Shown: positions 1-11,433, counted from the first letter of the stretch. The stretch is 64,000 nucleotides of DNA from Garcia nutans (GCA_947685225.1 CANTUV010000035.1:38192001-38256000); one strand, 5' to 3'. Made by a program: numbers and translations. The notes: a model not told the origin generated them from the sequence alone.

Positions 1-1321
1 TATACATTGAAATTGAAATAATAATTCAAATAAGACATGATATGAGACAATGCCATTGTGATTGGCTATGATGATGATATTGAAAGAAAGAAGGCATGTT
101 TGCCTAAATGTGATGAGAATTTGAGAATGGAAATGGTAACTATATAATAAATGAATTGTTTGTTTAATATGTTATTCAGTTTCAGAGTTCTGGATTTGGG
201 TGGCATGCCTAAGAAATGATGAAAGGTAACAGTCTTGCCGGGTTGAGGATCTCCTCATATGTGTTGAGTTGATGGTCCAAGAGACTGGGTCTGTTACACT
301 ATGAGAATTGTGAATATAAGATATATGATTTGTAACAGTCTTGCCGGGTTGAGGATCTCCTCATATGTGTTGAGTGATGGTCCAAGAAACTGGGTCTGTT
401 ACACTATCCATGGATAGAGATACATGTATATACATTGCCTACGGGCGTGATTATTGTGACTATGAACCAAATCAGTAACTCTGAACTCTGAATATCGTAT
501 TAAATACTTGTTGGGCCCATAGGTGTCAAGATTATATGAATGTCCTAAATAATGTTATGAGTTAATGAAATGAGATGTTGGTTATTGAGTATGATTGAGT
601 AATGTTGAATGTGGAAAGATGTTGAAATGGGGTATACTCATATGACTATGATTTGTGAAATGCATAATTATGTGATTAACTTTATATTTATGATGTTGAT
701 CTTATCAGTAACATATGTGGCATTGCATTACATTAAAGCATACCATTAGCATGTTTTATCTTACTAAGCCCTTGGCTTAGCGCGATAGTGTTTAATCGCG
801 CAGGTAATAGAGTTGATAGAGTTGAACCCGAGAGTTCATCAAGACCAAGTGAGAGTAGACCTTGAAGAATCCATTTTGGGAGCTTAAAGATCAGAGTAGA
901 CTTGCCAATCATGTATATTTCTTTATATTTTGTAAAGAAATGTTTAGTATGTAAATATGTAAATATTTTATAACTTCCGCTGTGTAATATTTAAATATAG
1001 GGATTGTCACAAAACCTTTATGTTATGTTGCACTAGAAGTGTAAATTCTTTTTGCAGGTTGTAGTTGAGGTTACAAGGGGGATTTATTGGGAGTGTACTG
1101 AGAATGATTTTGTTTGCATTGGTTTGTGTAAAATGTTTTTAAAAATAAGAAAAAAACCGGTTTTGTCGACACTTGGGACTCAATTTTTAGGCGAAACTAT
1201 GGCAAAATTTTTGAAAAAAAAAATCGAAACTAAAATTTGACTAAGTAAAATTGGTAGCAACATTAGGTTAGTGTCGCGCCTCTACTCAGCTTACACATGT
1301 AGGTCGGGAAGGGGTGTTACA
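1..1321 (+). mobile_element. Tekay-type LTR (L1), 3' part, cut by the window edge
   Basis: Positions 1 to about 1000 match 58468-59480 (the LTR of element A2) almost base for base. The LTR ends in TGTTACA at 1321. No primer-binding site follows; the next base continues CRM copy D1, so this is a 3' LTR or solo LTR inserted in the D1 leader. The last 320 bp differ from the other Tekay-type LTRs here, so the U5 end belongs to a different subfamily. It contains two GTAACAG...CTGTTAC modules (226-297, 332-402) and the paired hairpins at 764-801. The TSD cannot be checked because the left end lies outside the window. Confidence 0.8.
226..402 (+). repeat. Two tandem 72-nt GTAACAG/CTGTTAC hairpin modules
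   Basis: Units at 226-297 (72 nt) and 332-402 (71 nt, one base lost). Each starts GTAACAGTCT and ends GGGTCTGTTAC, giving a 7-bp perfect terminal inverted repeat, with GAGGATCTCCTC inside. The same module occurs at 58691-58868 (two units) and 19663-19914 (three units), always after the palindrome GGCATGCC. Confidence 0.85.
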
Positions 1322-4300
1322 AGACAAGAAAAGTGAGGTAATTCTAAACACTTGAGTGAATTTCGATTATTACTAATCTTGTTTCTTTAAGTTTGTTTGT
1401 TTGTTAACATGGCTGGAAAAGGAGAAGAGACTAGCAAATAAGGAGCTATGGCAAAAGCTTGGCTAGGCTTAATGAAACTTTGGCAGCAATGCTTGGTCGA
1501 ATGGAGATGATGGATACTAGATTGCAAGAGAATGCAGCACGACAAGCACAACAAATTTAGCAAGTGCAACAAGGGCAGCCAGCCGCACATCCAAATCCCA
1601 TAATGCGAGCTAGAAGAGTGCTTAGGAGAGAAGGGCAAGGAAATCTTGAAGCCCTAGAAGCAGCCGAAAGGGTAGAAGATGAAGATGAAGGTGGAAATCA
1701 ACCTACCACTGATGGTGACCTTACTTCCATCAAGATGAAGATTCCTTCCTTTGAAGGGAAGAACAATGTAGAAGAGTTCATAGAATGGGAGAGGAAAGTT
1801 GAGCAGATTTTTGAATGCCATAACTACACCGAAGAGAAGAAATCAGTTTTGGCAGCCGTAGAGTTCAAGGGGTATGCTACCTTTTGGTGGGATAAATTGA
1901 AAACTAATAGAAGAGGGAAAGATATGAGGCCTATTCCTGAATGGTCAACCTTGAAAGAACTAATGAGAAGCCAATTTGTACCATCTCACTACATTCGGGA
2001 TTTGTACAATCGACTAGCAAGACTAGTTCAAGGTGGAAGAAGTGTGGAAGAGTACCACAAAGAGATGGAGATGATCATGGCTAGGGCAAATATTGATGAA
2101 GATGAAGACAAGAAGATGTCACGATTTCTTGGGGGATTGAATTTGAACATAGCCAATGAATTGGAGATGTATGAATTCAACACAATGGAAGAGTTAGTTC
2201 AAAAGGCCATTAAGATAGAGAGAAGATTGAAGAATAAAGCTATTTCGAAAACTGGCTACTCTAAAGCTAGTGGAAAATTTTCAAACTTCAAGGGTTCAAG
2301 TTCGAGTGGAGGTTCCTACAAAGGGGATTACAAGGGTTCTTTCCAAAAGAATTCTTCCTACAATCCTAATTTCAAGAAGCCGAATGATGGGGATGCAAAA
2401 ACAGCCAAGGAAACACCTTCTAGACCTACTCCAAGTAGGGAAATTAAATGCTACAAGTGTTTGGGAAGTGGACACATTGCTTCTCAATGTCTGAATAAGA
2501 GGGTGATGATTGCTAACCATGAAGGGGAAATTGAATCAGAATCTAAACATGAAGAAGAAGAGGAGGCCGAATGTGGTGATAAGGCCGAATATGATGAAGA
2601 GGCTTGGGAGAATCAAGTCTTGAATGCTGAACATGGAGAGATGCTTGTTACTAGAAGAGCCTTGAATATTCAAGTCAAGGAAGAAGGCTTGGATCAAAGG
2701 GAGAATCTTTTCCACTCTAGGTGTTTGGTGAATGGTAAGGTTTGTACACTTATCATTGATGGTGGAAGTTGTACCAATGCTGCTAGTACTACAATGGGGG
2801 ATAAATTGGGGTTAACTTGTTTTAAACATCCCAATCCTTACAAGTTGCAATGGTTCAATGATGCTGGGGAAGTAAAAGTGTTGAAGCAAGTCAAGGTACC
2901 ATTCTCCATTGGGTGGTATAAAGATGAGGTTTTGTGTGATGTAGTGCCAATGCAAGCTGGACATTTGCTATTAGGAAGACCATGGCAGCATGATAGAAGG
3001 GCACAACATGATGGCTTTTCTAATAAGTATACCTTTACTTATGAAGGAAAGAAGGTTGTTCTAGCACCATTATCACCTCAAGAGGTGTATGAAGATCAGA
3101 AGAGGATGCTAGAGAGGGAGAAAGAAGTTTCGGCCAACATGAACCAAGGGGATTCAAATTCGGCCAATGATGTTTCTTCAACACCCAAGGGTAATTCTAA
3201 GGGTAGGGAGAGAGAAAATAATAAAGTGAGTGAGTGCAGAAAGGGAAAAGAGGCCGAGAGTCAAAAGAAAGTAAGCAGACAAATAAATGGCCCATTGGTG
3301 AGAGAAAATAAGCAAGGAGAAAAAGCAAAACATACTTTTTATGCAAGAGCAAGAGAGATAGATGTAGGGCAGCCTGTATTCATTATTATGTATAAAGAAT
3401 TGTTACTTGCTGACAGTGAAGAATCTCTTGATTCTTTACCTTCTAGTTTTGTGTCCTTGTTGCAGGATTTTAAGGATGTGTTTCCTGAGGACCTTCTTAG
3501 TGGTTTGCCGCCATTAAGAGGGATTGAACATCAAATTGATTTCATACCCGGTTCTACAATTCCAAACCGGCCAACATATAGGAGCAATCCTATGGAGACA
3601 AAAGAGATGCGAAGACAAGTTGAAGAGCTTTTGGAGAAAGGCTTGGTTCGCGAGAGCCTTAGTCCTTGTGCCGTTCCAGTCTTATTAATACCCAAGAAAG
3701 ATGGTTCTTGGAGGATGTGTGTTGATTGTAGGGCTGTGAACAAGATTACTGTGAAGTATAGACATCCCATTCCTAGACTTGATGACATGTTGGACGAATT
3801 GCATGGGGCAAAATATTTCACAAAGATTGATCTTATGAGTGGTTATCATCAAATTCGCATGAAGCCTGAAGATGAATGGAAGACTGCCTTCAAAACAAAA
3901 TATGGTTTGTATGAATGGTTAGTTATGCCTTTTGGTTTATCTAATGCACCTAGTACTTTCATGAGATTAATGAACCATATTTTGAGAGCTTATTTAGGTA
4001 AGTTTGTGGTAGTTTACTTTGATGATATTCTGATTTATAGCAAAACTGAGGAAGAAAATGTTAGGAAAGTGCTTGAAATCCTTAGGGAGCAAAACCTTTA
4101 TGCTAAGCTTAAGAAGTGTTCTTTTTGTCTAGATAGGGTTGTTTTTCTTGGTTTTGTTGTAAGTATGCAGGGAATTGAAGTTGATCAAGAGAAGGTGAAA
4201 GATATCCAAGAGTGGTCGAATCCTTCAAGTGTGACAGAAGTGAGGAGTTTTCACGGATTGGCAACCTTCTATAGGAGATTTGTCCCTAATTTCTCTACAT

Positions 4301-5328
4301 TGGCAGCTCCCTTGACTAGCATAATCAAGAAAGAAGTGGGATTCGTTTGGGGCAAGGAGCAACAAGAAGCATTTGATGCTTTGAAAGAGAAGCTTTCTAC
4401 TACACCCGTTTTAGCTTTACCTAACTTTGATTCTACTTTTGAAATTGAATGTGATGCTTCTAGTGTAAGTATTGGAGCTGTTTTGATGCAAGAGAAGAAG
4501 CCCATTGCATACTTTAGTGAAAAGCTTAATGGAGCAAAGCTAAATTATTCAACTTATGACAAGGAGCTATATGTTGTGGTGAGAGCATTGGAAGTATGGG
4601 AGCATTATTTGCTACCCAAGGAATTCATGTTCCATTCAGACCATGAATCATTGAAGCATTTGAGAGGGCAAGGCAAGTTGAATAAAAGACATGCAAAATG
4701 GGTTATGAAGATTGAGAAGTTTCCTTATGTGATCAAATACAAGCAAGGTAAAGACAATGTAGTGGCAGATGCACTTTCAAGGAGGTACGCTTTACTTAAT
4801 GTTTTGAGTACTAAATTGCTTGGATTTGAATGTATAAAGGACTTATATGTTGGTGATTCTGATTTCGGCAATGTTTATGATGCTTGTGAGCATGGTGCTT
4901 TTAATTCTTTCTATAGACATGATGGGTTTTTGTTTAAGGGTTCGAAATTATGCATGCCTAGATGTTCTATGAGAGATTTGCTAGTATTAGAATCACATTG
5001 TGGGGGTTTGATGGGGCATTTTGGAGTTGATAAGACTTTAGACATGTTGAATGAACACTTTTATTGGCCAAATATGAAAAGGGATGTAATTCGGATTTGT
5101 AAGGCTTGTTTGGCTTGTAGGCAAGCTAAGTCTAAATCTATGCCTCATGGTTTGTATATGCCATTACCTGTTCCTAGTTCTCCTAGGATGGACATTAGTA
5201 TGGACTTTGTTTTAGGATTACCAAGGACTAAGAGGGGGAGAGATAGCATATTTGTGGTTGTTGATAGGTTTAGTAAGATGGCACACTTTATCCCATGTCA
5301 TAAGAGTGATGATGCTAGTTTAGTGCCC
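1322..5328 (+). mobile_element. CRM-type Ty3/Gypsy copy D1, truncated in integrase
   Basis: A plus-strand copy of the same family as D2 (5336-12348). It begins in the 5' untranslated leader, matching the reverse complement of about 10530, and stops inside the integrase core at about 5328. After a filler of roughly 10 bp it joins minus-strand D2 LTR sequence. The 5' LTR is not visible; L1 lies at that edge. The remaining order is gag, protease, reverse transcriptase, RNase H, integrase N-terminus. CRM assignment rests on the RT block with YEWLVMPFGL and on the partner copy, whose pol frame enters its LTR. Confidence 0.85.
1411..1563 (+). pseudogene. Broken gag start of D1
   Basis: The ATG and the first ten codons match the start of gag in D2 (10434, minus strand). 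A TAA at about 1438-1440 replaces the glutamate codon of D2. A single base is then missing near 1449 relative to D2, and a TAG at 1558-1560 replaces a CAG of D2. The gag N-terminus of D1 is therefore disabled three times in 150 bp, while the remaining 1250 codons stay open. Confidence 0.7.
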
Positions 5329-5436
5329 TTGGTTCCTAATTGTTGTTGTTTGAAATTTGGCCTAATTGTGCCCTTAAATAAGGGTTACAAAATTCCTAAT
5401 TGCATATGGAAAACTAAAATATTCCTAATTGCATAA
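1564..5436 (+). CDS. CRM-type gag-pol polyprotein of D1 (open but truncated at both ends)
   Basis: A 1290-codon frame carrying most of a Ty3/Gypsy polyprotein. Gag capsid-like region lies at about residues 55-230. A CCHC knuckle (CYKC...H...C) starts near residue 296. The protease motif IIDGGS is near 399; DGG in place of DSG or DTG is also seen in related plant elements. Reverse transcriptase spans about 690-860, with YFDDIL near 820 and four residues missing after TEEE compared with D2. RNase H starts with CDAS near 963. The integrase HHCC finger begins near 1145, and the first catalytic Asp (MDFVLGLP) is near 1214. From about residue 1255 the frame leaves the element and reads antisense D2 LTR, so the last 36 residues are not gag-pol. 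The true gag start is broken upstream. No active protein is expected. Confidence 0.85.
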   Translation: MQQGQPAAHPNPIMRARRVLRREGQGNLEALEAAERVEDEDEGGNQPTTDGDLTSIKMKIPSFEGKNNVEEFIEWERKVEQIFECHNYTEEKKSVLAAVEFKGYATFWWDKLKTNRRGKDMRPIPEWSTLKELMRSQFVPSHYIRDLYNRLARLVQGGRSVEEYHKEMEMIMARANIDEDEDKKMSRFLGGLNLNIANELEMYEFNTMEELVQKAIKIERRLKNKAISKTGYSKASGKFSNFKGSSSSGGSYKGDYKGSFQKNSSYNPNFKKPNDGDAKTAKETPSRPTPSREIKCYKCLGSGHIASQCLNKRVMIANHEGEIESESKHEEEEEAECGDKAEYDEEAWENQVLNAEHGEMLVTRRALNIQVKEEGLDQRENLFHSRCLVNGKVCTLIIDGGSCTNAASTTMGDKLGLTCFKHPNPYKLQWFNDAGEVKVLKQVKVPFSIGWYKDEVLCDVVPMQAGHLLLGRPWQHDRRAQHDGFSNKYTFTYEGKKVVLAPLSPQEVYEDQKRMLEREKEVSANMNQGDSNSANDVSSTPKGNSKGRERENNKVSECRKGKEAESQKKVSRQINGPLVRENKQGEKAKHTFYARAREIDVGQPVFIIMYKELLLADSEESLDSLPSSFVSLLQDFKDVFPEDLLSGLPPLRGIEHQIDFIPGSTIPNRPTYRSNPMETKEMRRQVEELLEKGLVRESLSPCAVPVLLIPKKDGSWRMCVDCRAVNKITVKYRHPIPRLDDMLDELHGAKYFTKIDLMSGYHQIRMKPEDEWKTAFKTKYGLYEWLVMPFGLSNAPSTFMRLMNHILRAYLGKFVVVYFDDILIYSKTEEENVRKVLEILREQNLYAKLKKCSFCLDRVVFLGFVVSMQGIEVDQEKVKDIQEWSNPSSVTEVRSFHGLATFYRRFVPNFSTLAAPLTSIIKKEVGFVWGKEQQEAFDALKEKLSTTPVLALPNFDSTFEIECDASSVSIGAVLMQEKKPIAYFSEKLNGAKLNYSTYDKELYVVVRALEVWEHYLLPKEFMFHSDHESLKHLRGQGKLNKRHAKWVMKIEKFPYVIKYKQGKDNVVADALSRRYALLNVLSTKLLGFECIKDLYVGDSDFGNVYDACEHGAFNSFYRHDGFLFKGSKLCMPRCSMRDLLVLESHCGGLMGHFGVDKTLDMLNEHFYWPNMKRDVIRICKACLACRQAKSKSMPHGLYMPLPVPSSPRMDISMDFVLGLPRTKRGRDSIFVVVDRFSKMAHFIPCHKSDDASLVPLVPNCCCLKFGLIVPLNKGYKIPNCIWKTKIFLIA

Positions 5437-5969
5437 GGAAAAAATTCCTAATTGCATAACGAAAACATTCCTAATTGCATAAGGAAAACATTCCTAATTG
5501 CATATGGAAAACTAAAACATTCCTAATTGCATAAGGAAAACATAAAGTATGGAAACAAAATCCTAATCCACTAAGGAAAATATAAAGTATGGAAACAAAA
5601 TCCTATTCCAATAAGGAAAATATAAAGTATGGAAACAACCAAACTAATCCCTTCAACATAAGAAACGCCCCACACTATTTGGGCTGTCCATGGGCCTTAA
5701 ATTACTTCCCAAAGCTTTATATGAACCCCCATGGACCTTTCTTGCACGTTGGACCTTTCTTTAGCTAGCCTTTAGCTTCCACACTAAGTATCATAATCAG
5801 CTTTGGTGTGCCTTCTTCAAGCTCTATCTCCATCTTCTTGAATGATAATTCTTGAAGCTCTTTGGGAATCTCTTCTTGAATATGCAAAGCCATACTAGCT
5901 TGATATCTCTTTGCCTTGCTCCTAGTGATTGGTCCACTTGCTAGCTTCAAGGGATCCTTTCTTGCATCA
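5336..5969 (-). repeat. Truncated 3' LTR of D2
   Basis: Matches 11715-12348, the inner part of the complete D2 LTR. The terminal 280 bp (U5 end) are missing at the junction with D1. The segment contains the pol stop codon (5765) and an array of about 23-bp units containing TTCCTAATTGCATA at roughly 5391-5547. Confidence 0.8.
5391..5547. repeat. Short tandem repeat in the CRM LTR
   Basis: Six or so imperfect copies of a unit around TTCCTAATTGCATAAGGAA, some with a CTAAAA insertion. The same array is at about 11778-11930, and an inverted, shorter version at 12645-12800. Confidence 0.75.
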
Positions 5970-7183
5970 TTCTCCCCCTCTTCAAAAAGATTTGTCCTCA
6001 AATCTGCATCATCAAAAGGAGAAAGATCACTTACATTGAAAGTAGCACTAACATTATACGTACCTGGTAAGTCGATCTTGTAGGCATTGTCATTAATCTT
6101 CTCCAGCACTTGGAATGGGCCATCTCCCCTTGCTTGCAACTTGTTCTTCCTTTGGTTAGGAAACCTCTCTTTTCGAAAATGCACCCAAACCCAATCTCCT
6201 ACTTGAAACTTCATCTCACGTCTCCCTCTATTTGCAGAATCAGCATATCTCTTGTTCCTTTTCTCAATATTCGCCCTTGCTTTCTCATGCATCTCTTTCA
6301 CCAATTTAGCTTTCTTCTCACCATCTAAACTAACAAGCTCATGAGAAGGTAAAGAAACAAGATCCAAAACTGTTAGTGGGTTAAAACCATAAACAAGCTC
6401 AAAAGGTGAATATCCTGTAGAAGAATGAATAGCACGATTATAAGCAAACTCAATAAATGGCAAACAATCTTCCCAAGAACTCAAATTTTTACCCACTAAA
6501 GCTCTCAACATGGTACCTAAAGTTCTATTTACTACTTGTGTTTGTCCATCTGTTTGAGCATGACAAGTGGTGGAAAATAACAACTTGGTACCTAACTTTC
6601 CCCAAAGCACACGCCAAAAGTGAGACAAAAACTTGGTGTCTCTATCAGAAACCATGGATTTTGGTATCCCATGAATTCGAACCACCTCGCTAAAGAAGAG
6701 TTCGGCCACTAAACTAGCATCATCACTCTTAGGACATGGGATAAAGTGTGCCATCTTACTAAACCTATCAACAACCACAAATATGTTATCTCTCCCCCTC
6801 TTAGTCCTTGTTAATCCTAAAACAAAGTCCATACTAATGTCCATCCAAGGAGAACTAGGAACGGGTAATGGCATATACAAACCATGAGGCATAGACTTAG
6901 ACTTAGCTTGCCTGCAAGCCAAACAAGCCTTACAAATCCGAATTACATCCTTTTTCATATTCAGCCAATAAAAGTGTTCATTCAACATGTCTAAAGTCTT
7001 ATCAACTCCAAAATGCCCCATCAAACCCCCACAATGTGATTCTAATACTAGCAAATCTCTCATAGAACATCTAGGCATGCATAATTTAACCCTTAAATAA
7101 AAACCCATCATGTCTATAGAAAGAATTAAAAGCACCATGCTCACAAGCATCATAAACATTGCCAAAATTAGAATCACCAACAT
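5765..7183 (-). pseudogene. Integrase and C-terminal tail of D2 pol
   Basis: A 472-codon frame on the minus strand. From about residue 30 it holds the HHCC finger (HCGG...H...CKAC...C), then the DDE core: Asp in MDFVLGLT, Asp in VSDRDTKF and Glu-containing region near the HAQTDGQ motif, where family members often carry an altered third residue. It is followed by the GDWVWVHFRKERFP region and a tail (SPFDDADLRTNLF) typical of CRM-like elements. The frame is shifted by one base from RNase H at about 7090-7180. The final 68 codons overlap the 3' LTR, and the stop is at 5765. Confidence 0.8.
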
Positions 7184-7544
7184 ATAAGTCCTTTATACAT
7201 TGAAATCCAAGCAATTTAGTACTTAAAACATTAAGTAAAGCATACCTCCTTGAAAGTGCATCTGCCACTACATTGTCTTTACCTTGCTTGTATTTGATCA
7301 CATAAGGAAACTTCTTAATCTTCATAACCCATTTTGCATGTCTTTTATTCAACTTGCCTTGCCCTCTCAAATGCTTCAATGATTCATGGTCTAAATGGAT
7401 CATGAATTCCTTGGGCAGCAAATAATGCTCCCATACTTCCAATGCTCTCACCAAAGCATATAGCTCCTTGTCATAAGTTGAATAATTCAGCTTTGCTCCA
7501 TTAAGCTTTTCACTAAAGTATGCAATGGGCTTCTTCTCTTGCAT
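7086..7544 (-). pseudogene. RNase H segment of D2 pol
   Basis: A 152-codon frame covering the RNase H domain (IAYFSEKLNGAKLNYSTYDKE, HLDHESLKHL) and the linker to integrase. It is one frame away from the RT frame on one side and from the integrase frame on the other, so two indels near 7540 and 7090-7180 split pol into three. D1 has the same region in one frame, which shows the ancestral state. Confidence 0.8.
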
Positions 7545-8650
7545 GAAAACAACTCAATACCTACACCAGAAGCATCACATTCAATTTCAAAAGTAGAATC
7601 AAAGTTAGGTAAAGCTAAAATGGGTGTAGTAGAAAGCTTCTCTTTCAAAGCATCAAATGCTTCTTGTTGCTCCTTGCCGCAAACGAATCCCACTTCTTTC
7701 TTAATTATGCTAGTCAAGGGAGCTGCCAATGTAGAGAAATTAGGGACAAATTTCCTATAGAAGCTTGCCAATCCGTGAAAACTCCTCACTTCTGTCACAC
7801 TTGAAGGATTCAGCCACTCTTGGATAGCTTTCACCTTCTCTTGATCAACTTCAATTCCATGCATACTTACAACAAAACCAAGAAAAACAACCCTATCTAG
7901 ACAAATAGAACACTTGTTAAGCTTAGCATAAAAGTTTTTCTCCCTAAAGATTTCAAGTACTTTCCTAACATGTTTAACATGTTCTTCCTCAGTTTTGCTA
8001 TAAATCAGAATATCATCAAAGTAAACTACCACAAACTTACCTAAATAAGCTCTCAAAACATGGTTCATTAATCTCATGAAAGTACTAGGTGCATTAGATA
8101 AACCAAAAGGCATAACTAACCATTCATACAAACCATATTTCGTTTTGAAGGCAGTCTTCCATTCATCTCCAGGCTTCATGCGAATTTGATGATAACCACT
8201 CATAAGATCAATCTTTGTGAAATATTTCGCCCCATGCAATTCGTCCAACATGTCATCAAGTCTAGGAATGGGATGTCTATACTTCACAGTAATCTTGTTC
8301 ACAGCCCTACAATCAACACACATCCTCCAAGAACCATCTTTCTTGGGTACTAATAAGACTGGAACGGCACAAGGACTAAGGCTCTCGCGAACCAAGCCTT
8401 TCTCCAAAAGCTCTTCAACCTGTCTTTGCATCTCTTTTGTCTCCATAGGATTGCTCCTATATGCTGGCTGGTTTGGAATTGTTGAACCGGGTATGAAGTC
8501 AATTTGATGTTCAATCCCTCTTAATGGCGGCAAACCACTAGGAAGGTCTTCAGGAAACACATCCTCAAAATCCTGCAACAAAGACACAAAACTAGAAGGT
8601 AAAGAATCAAGAGATTCTTCACTGTCAGCAAGTAACGATTCTTTATACAT
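7487..8650 (-). pseudogene. Reverse transcriptase segment of D2 pol
   Basis: A 387-codon frame with the complete RT fold: KDGSWRMCVDCRAVNK, FTKIDLMSGYHQIR, YEWLVMPFGLSNAPSTF, and the catalytic VVYFDDILIYSK. It is followed by the connection domain up to CDASGVGIE, where a frameshift near 7540 ends the good sequence; the last dozen residues are out of frame. Upstream, a TAG at about 8660 (CAG in D1) separates it from the protease-spacer frame, with no change of phase. Confidence 0.85.
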
Positions 8651-8665
8651 AATAATGAGTATAGG

Positions 8666-9193
8666 CTACCCTACATCTATCTCTCTTGCTCTTGCATAAA
8701 AAGTATGTTTTGCTTTTTCTCCTTGCTTATTTTCTCTCACCAATGGGCCATTTATTTGTTTGCTTACTTTCTTTTGACTCTCAGCCTCTTTTCCCTTTAT
8801 GCACTCACTCACTTTATTATTTTCTCTCTCCCTACCCTTAGAATTACCCTTGGGTGTTAAAGAAACATCATTGGCTGAATTTGAACACCCCTGGTTCATA
8901 TTGGCCGAAACTTCTTTCTCCCTCTCTATCATCCTCTTCTGATCTTCATACACCTCTTGAGGTGATAATGGTGCTAGAATAATCTTCTTTCCTTCATAAG
9001 TAAAGGTATACTTATTAGAAAAGCCATCATGTTGTGCCCTTCTATCATGCTGCCATGGTCTTCCTAATAGCAAATGTCCAGCTTGCATTGGCACTACATC
9101 ACACAAAACCTCATCTTTATACCACCTAATGCAGAATGGTACCTTGACTTGCTTTAACACTTTTACTTCCCCAGCGTCATTGAACCATTGCAA
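8666..9193 (-). pseudogene. Protease C-terminal and spacer remnant of D2
   Basis: A 175-codon frame equivalent to D1 residues from LQWFNDAGEV on. It keeps the C-terminal half of the protease (GHLLLGRPWQHDRRAQHDG) and the charged spacer before RT. The catalytic IIDGGS part is gone: about 200 bp present in D1 (2641-2840) are replaced by four bases at about 9197-9203. The frame ends at a TAG and resumes in the same phase as RT. Confidence 0.75.
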
Positions 9194-10434
9194 CTTGGTA
9201 CCTCTCCATGTTCAGCATTCAAGACTTGATTCTCCCAAGCCTCTTCATCATATTCGGCCCTATCACCACATTCGGCCTCCTCTTCTTCTTCATGTTCAGA
9301 TTCAAATTCAATTTCCCCTTCATGGGTAGCAATCATCACCCTCTTATTCAGACATTGAGAAGCAATGTGTCCACTTCCCAAACACTTGTAGCATTTAATT
9401 TCCCTACTTGGAGTAGGTCTAGAAGGTGTTTCCTTGGTTGTTTTTGCATCCCCATCATTCGGCTTCTTGAAATTAGGATTGTAGGAAGAATTCTTTTGGA
9501 AAGAACCCTTGTAATCCCCTTTATAGGAACCTCCACTCGAACTTGAACCCTTGAAGTTTGAAAAATTTCCACTAGCTTTAGAGTAGCCAGTTTTCGAAAT
9601 AGCTTTATTCTTCAATCTTCTCTCTATCTTCATGGCCTTTTGAACTAACTCTTCCATTGTGTTGAATTCATACATCTCCAATTCATTGGCTATGTTCAAA
9701 TTCAATCCCCCAAGAAATCGTGACATCTTCTTGTCTTCATTTTCATCAATATTTGCCCTAGCCATGATCATCTCCATCTCTTTGTGGTACTCTTCCACAC
9801 TTCTTCCACCTTGAACTAGTCTTGCTAGTCGATTGTACAAATCCCGAGTGTAGTGAGATGGTGCAAATTGGCTCCTCATTAGTTCTTTCAAGGTTGACCA
9901 TTCAGGAATAGGCCTCATACCTTTCCCTCTTCTATTAACTTTCAATTGATCCCACCAAAAGGTAGCATACCCCTTGAACTCTACGGCTGCCAAAACTGAT
10001 TTCTTCTCTTCGGTGTAGTTATGGCATTCGAAAATCTGCTCAACTTTCCTCTCCCATTCTATGAACTCTTCTACATTGTTCTTCCTTGTAAAGGAAGGAA
10101 TCTTCATCTTGATGGAAGTAAGGTCACCATCAGTGGTAGGTTGATTTCCACCTTCATCTTCATCTTCTACCCTTTCGGCTGCTACTAGGGCTTCAAGATT
10201 TCCTTGCCCTTCTCTCCTAAGCACTCTTCTAGCTTGCATTATGGGATTTGGATGTGCGGCTGGCTGCCCTTGTTGCACTTGCTGAATTTGTTGTGCTTGT
10301 CGTGCTGCATTCTCTTGCAATCTAGTATCCATCATCTCCATTCGACCAAGCATTGCTGCCAAAGTCTTATTAAGCCTAGCCAAGCTTTCGACCATAGCTC
10401 CTTCTTTGCTAGTCTCTTCTCCTTTTCCAGCCAT
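9163..10434 (-). pseudogene. Gag of D2, frameshifted at its C-terminus
   Basis: Gag starts at ATG 10434 (an in-frame GTG lies two codons earlier). It has a short coiled N-terminus rich in Met, Gln and Ala, a capsid-like region (VEEFIEWERKVEQIFECHNY and following), a Ser/Gly/Lys-rich linker, and one CCHC knuckle (CYKCLGSGHIASQC). After an acidic stretch the 196-bp net loss at about 9199 shifts the frame, so the last 12 residues (after AEHGE) are antisense to nothing meaningful and end at a stop. The protein packages element RNA in intact relatives. Confidence 0.85.
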
Positions 10435-10440
10435 GTTCAC

Positions 10441-11433
10441 AAATAAACAAACTCAAAGAAACTAGATTAGTAATAATCGAAATTCACTCAAGTGTTTAGA
10501 ATTACCTCACTTTTCTTGTCTTCCTTGATTGCACTTCAGAACCAAGCTCACCAACCAACAATTGTCAAGTCGTTCAAGAAACTAGAACCTAAATCCTAGA
10601 ACCAGATAGAAAATAAGACAAGTATCTGGAGGCAATGCAAGGTAATTTGCACTACACGATATAAAACCAAGTATCGACACAAGCAAATGATACTTAGCAA
10701 TGTAATGGAATTAAAAGCTAGATAAAGAAATCATAAACAATGAAGACAATAAACAAGACAAATTTGGATATAATGAATAAAAAACAACCCACACTTGGCA
10801 AGCTGCTTTACGGACCTAATCAATTCTACCCAAAACGCTAGCTTCTAGACTCTAATTCCCACCTATAACACTCAAATAACATGAATATTAAGGTCTGATT
10901 TTCGAATTCCAAAAGCCCCTCAAAAGGTGAAATTTTTCGCCCAAAAAATTTTATTACTTATCACCCACCTAGATCTTATCCTTAGCACCCAAATAGCAAG
11001 AATATCAAACAATTTTTGCTGAGGTGGTTTTGTACTCTTTTTTTTTTTGCTTCCTCTCACTATCCCCTTGATTCGGGACTTAATTTACTCCCAAGGACTT
11101 TTCAAAATCTGGACTTAATTCGCAACCCCAGATTCACTCAAGACTAAATCGAAATCAAACTTGAACACAAACTCTAGCTTTTGCTTTCTTTCAAGAACCC
11201 TAATTCTTGGTTTTGAAATTCTCCAAGAATCCTTTCCTAGGTTTTGTTTTCACCCTAAGAATACCCTCCTTCAATTCGGCTTTGATCAGAATTGATATAT
11301 GACTCTTTTTCGAAAATTAAAGACTAGACTCTCTAAGAACCCTAAAATGCAGAAAATTAAAAGACCTAAATTAACAAACCCTAGAAAGACAAAGTAGATA
11401 AAAATTACCTTGTAGCAAGGCTCTGATACCAAA
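10441..11433 (-). other. 5' leader of D2 with primer-binding site
   Basis: About one kilobase of non-coding sequence between the 5' LTR and gag on the minus strand. The primer site TGGTATCAGAGC (minus strand, 11431 to 11420) is complementary to the 3' end of initiator tRNA-Met and lies two bases inside the LTR end. The rest holds no ORF of note; the first 90 bp next to gag are also seen at the start of D1. Confidence 0.85.

Noticed and set aside
226..402. CRISPR-like array
   Set aside because: Only two units, with no short-repeat/unique-spacer pattern, in an LTR of a plant genome.
5329..5436. C-terminal 36 residues of the D1 polyprotein
   Set aside because: They are antisense reading of the D2 LTR repeat array and match no integrase.
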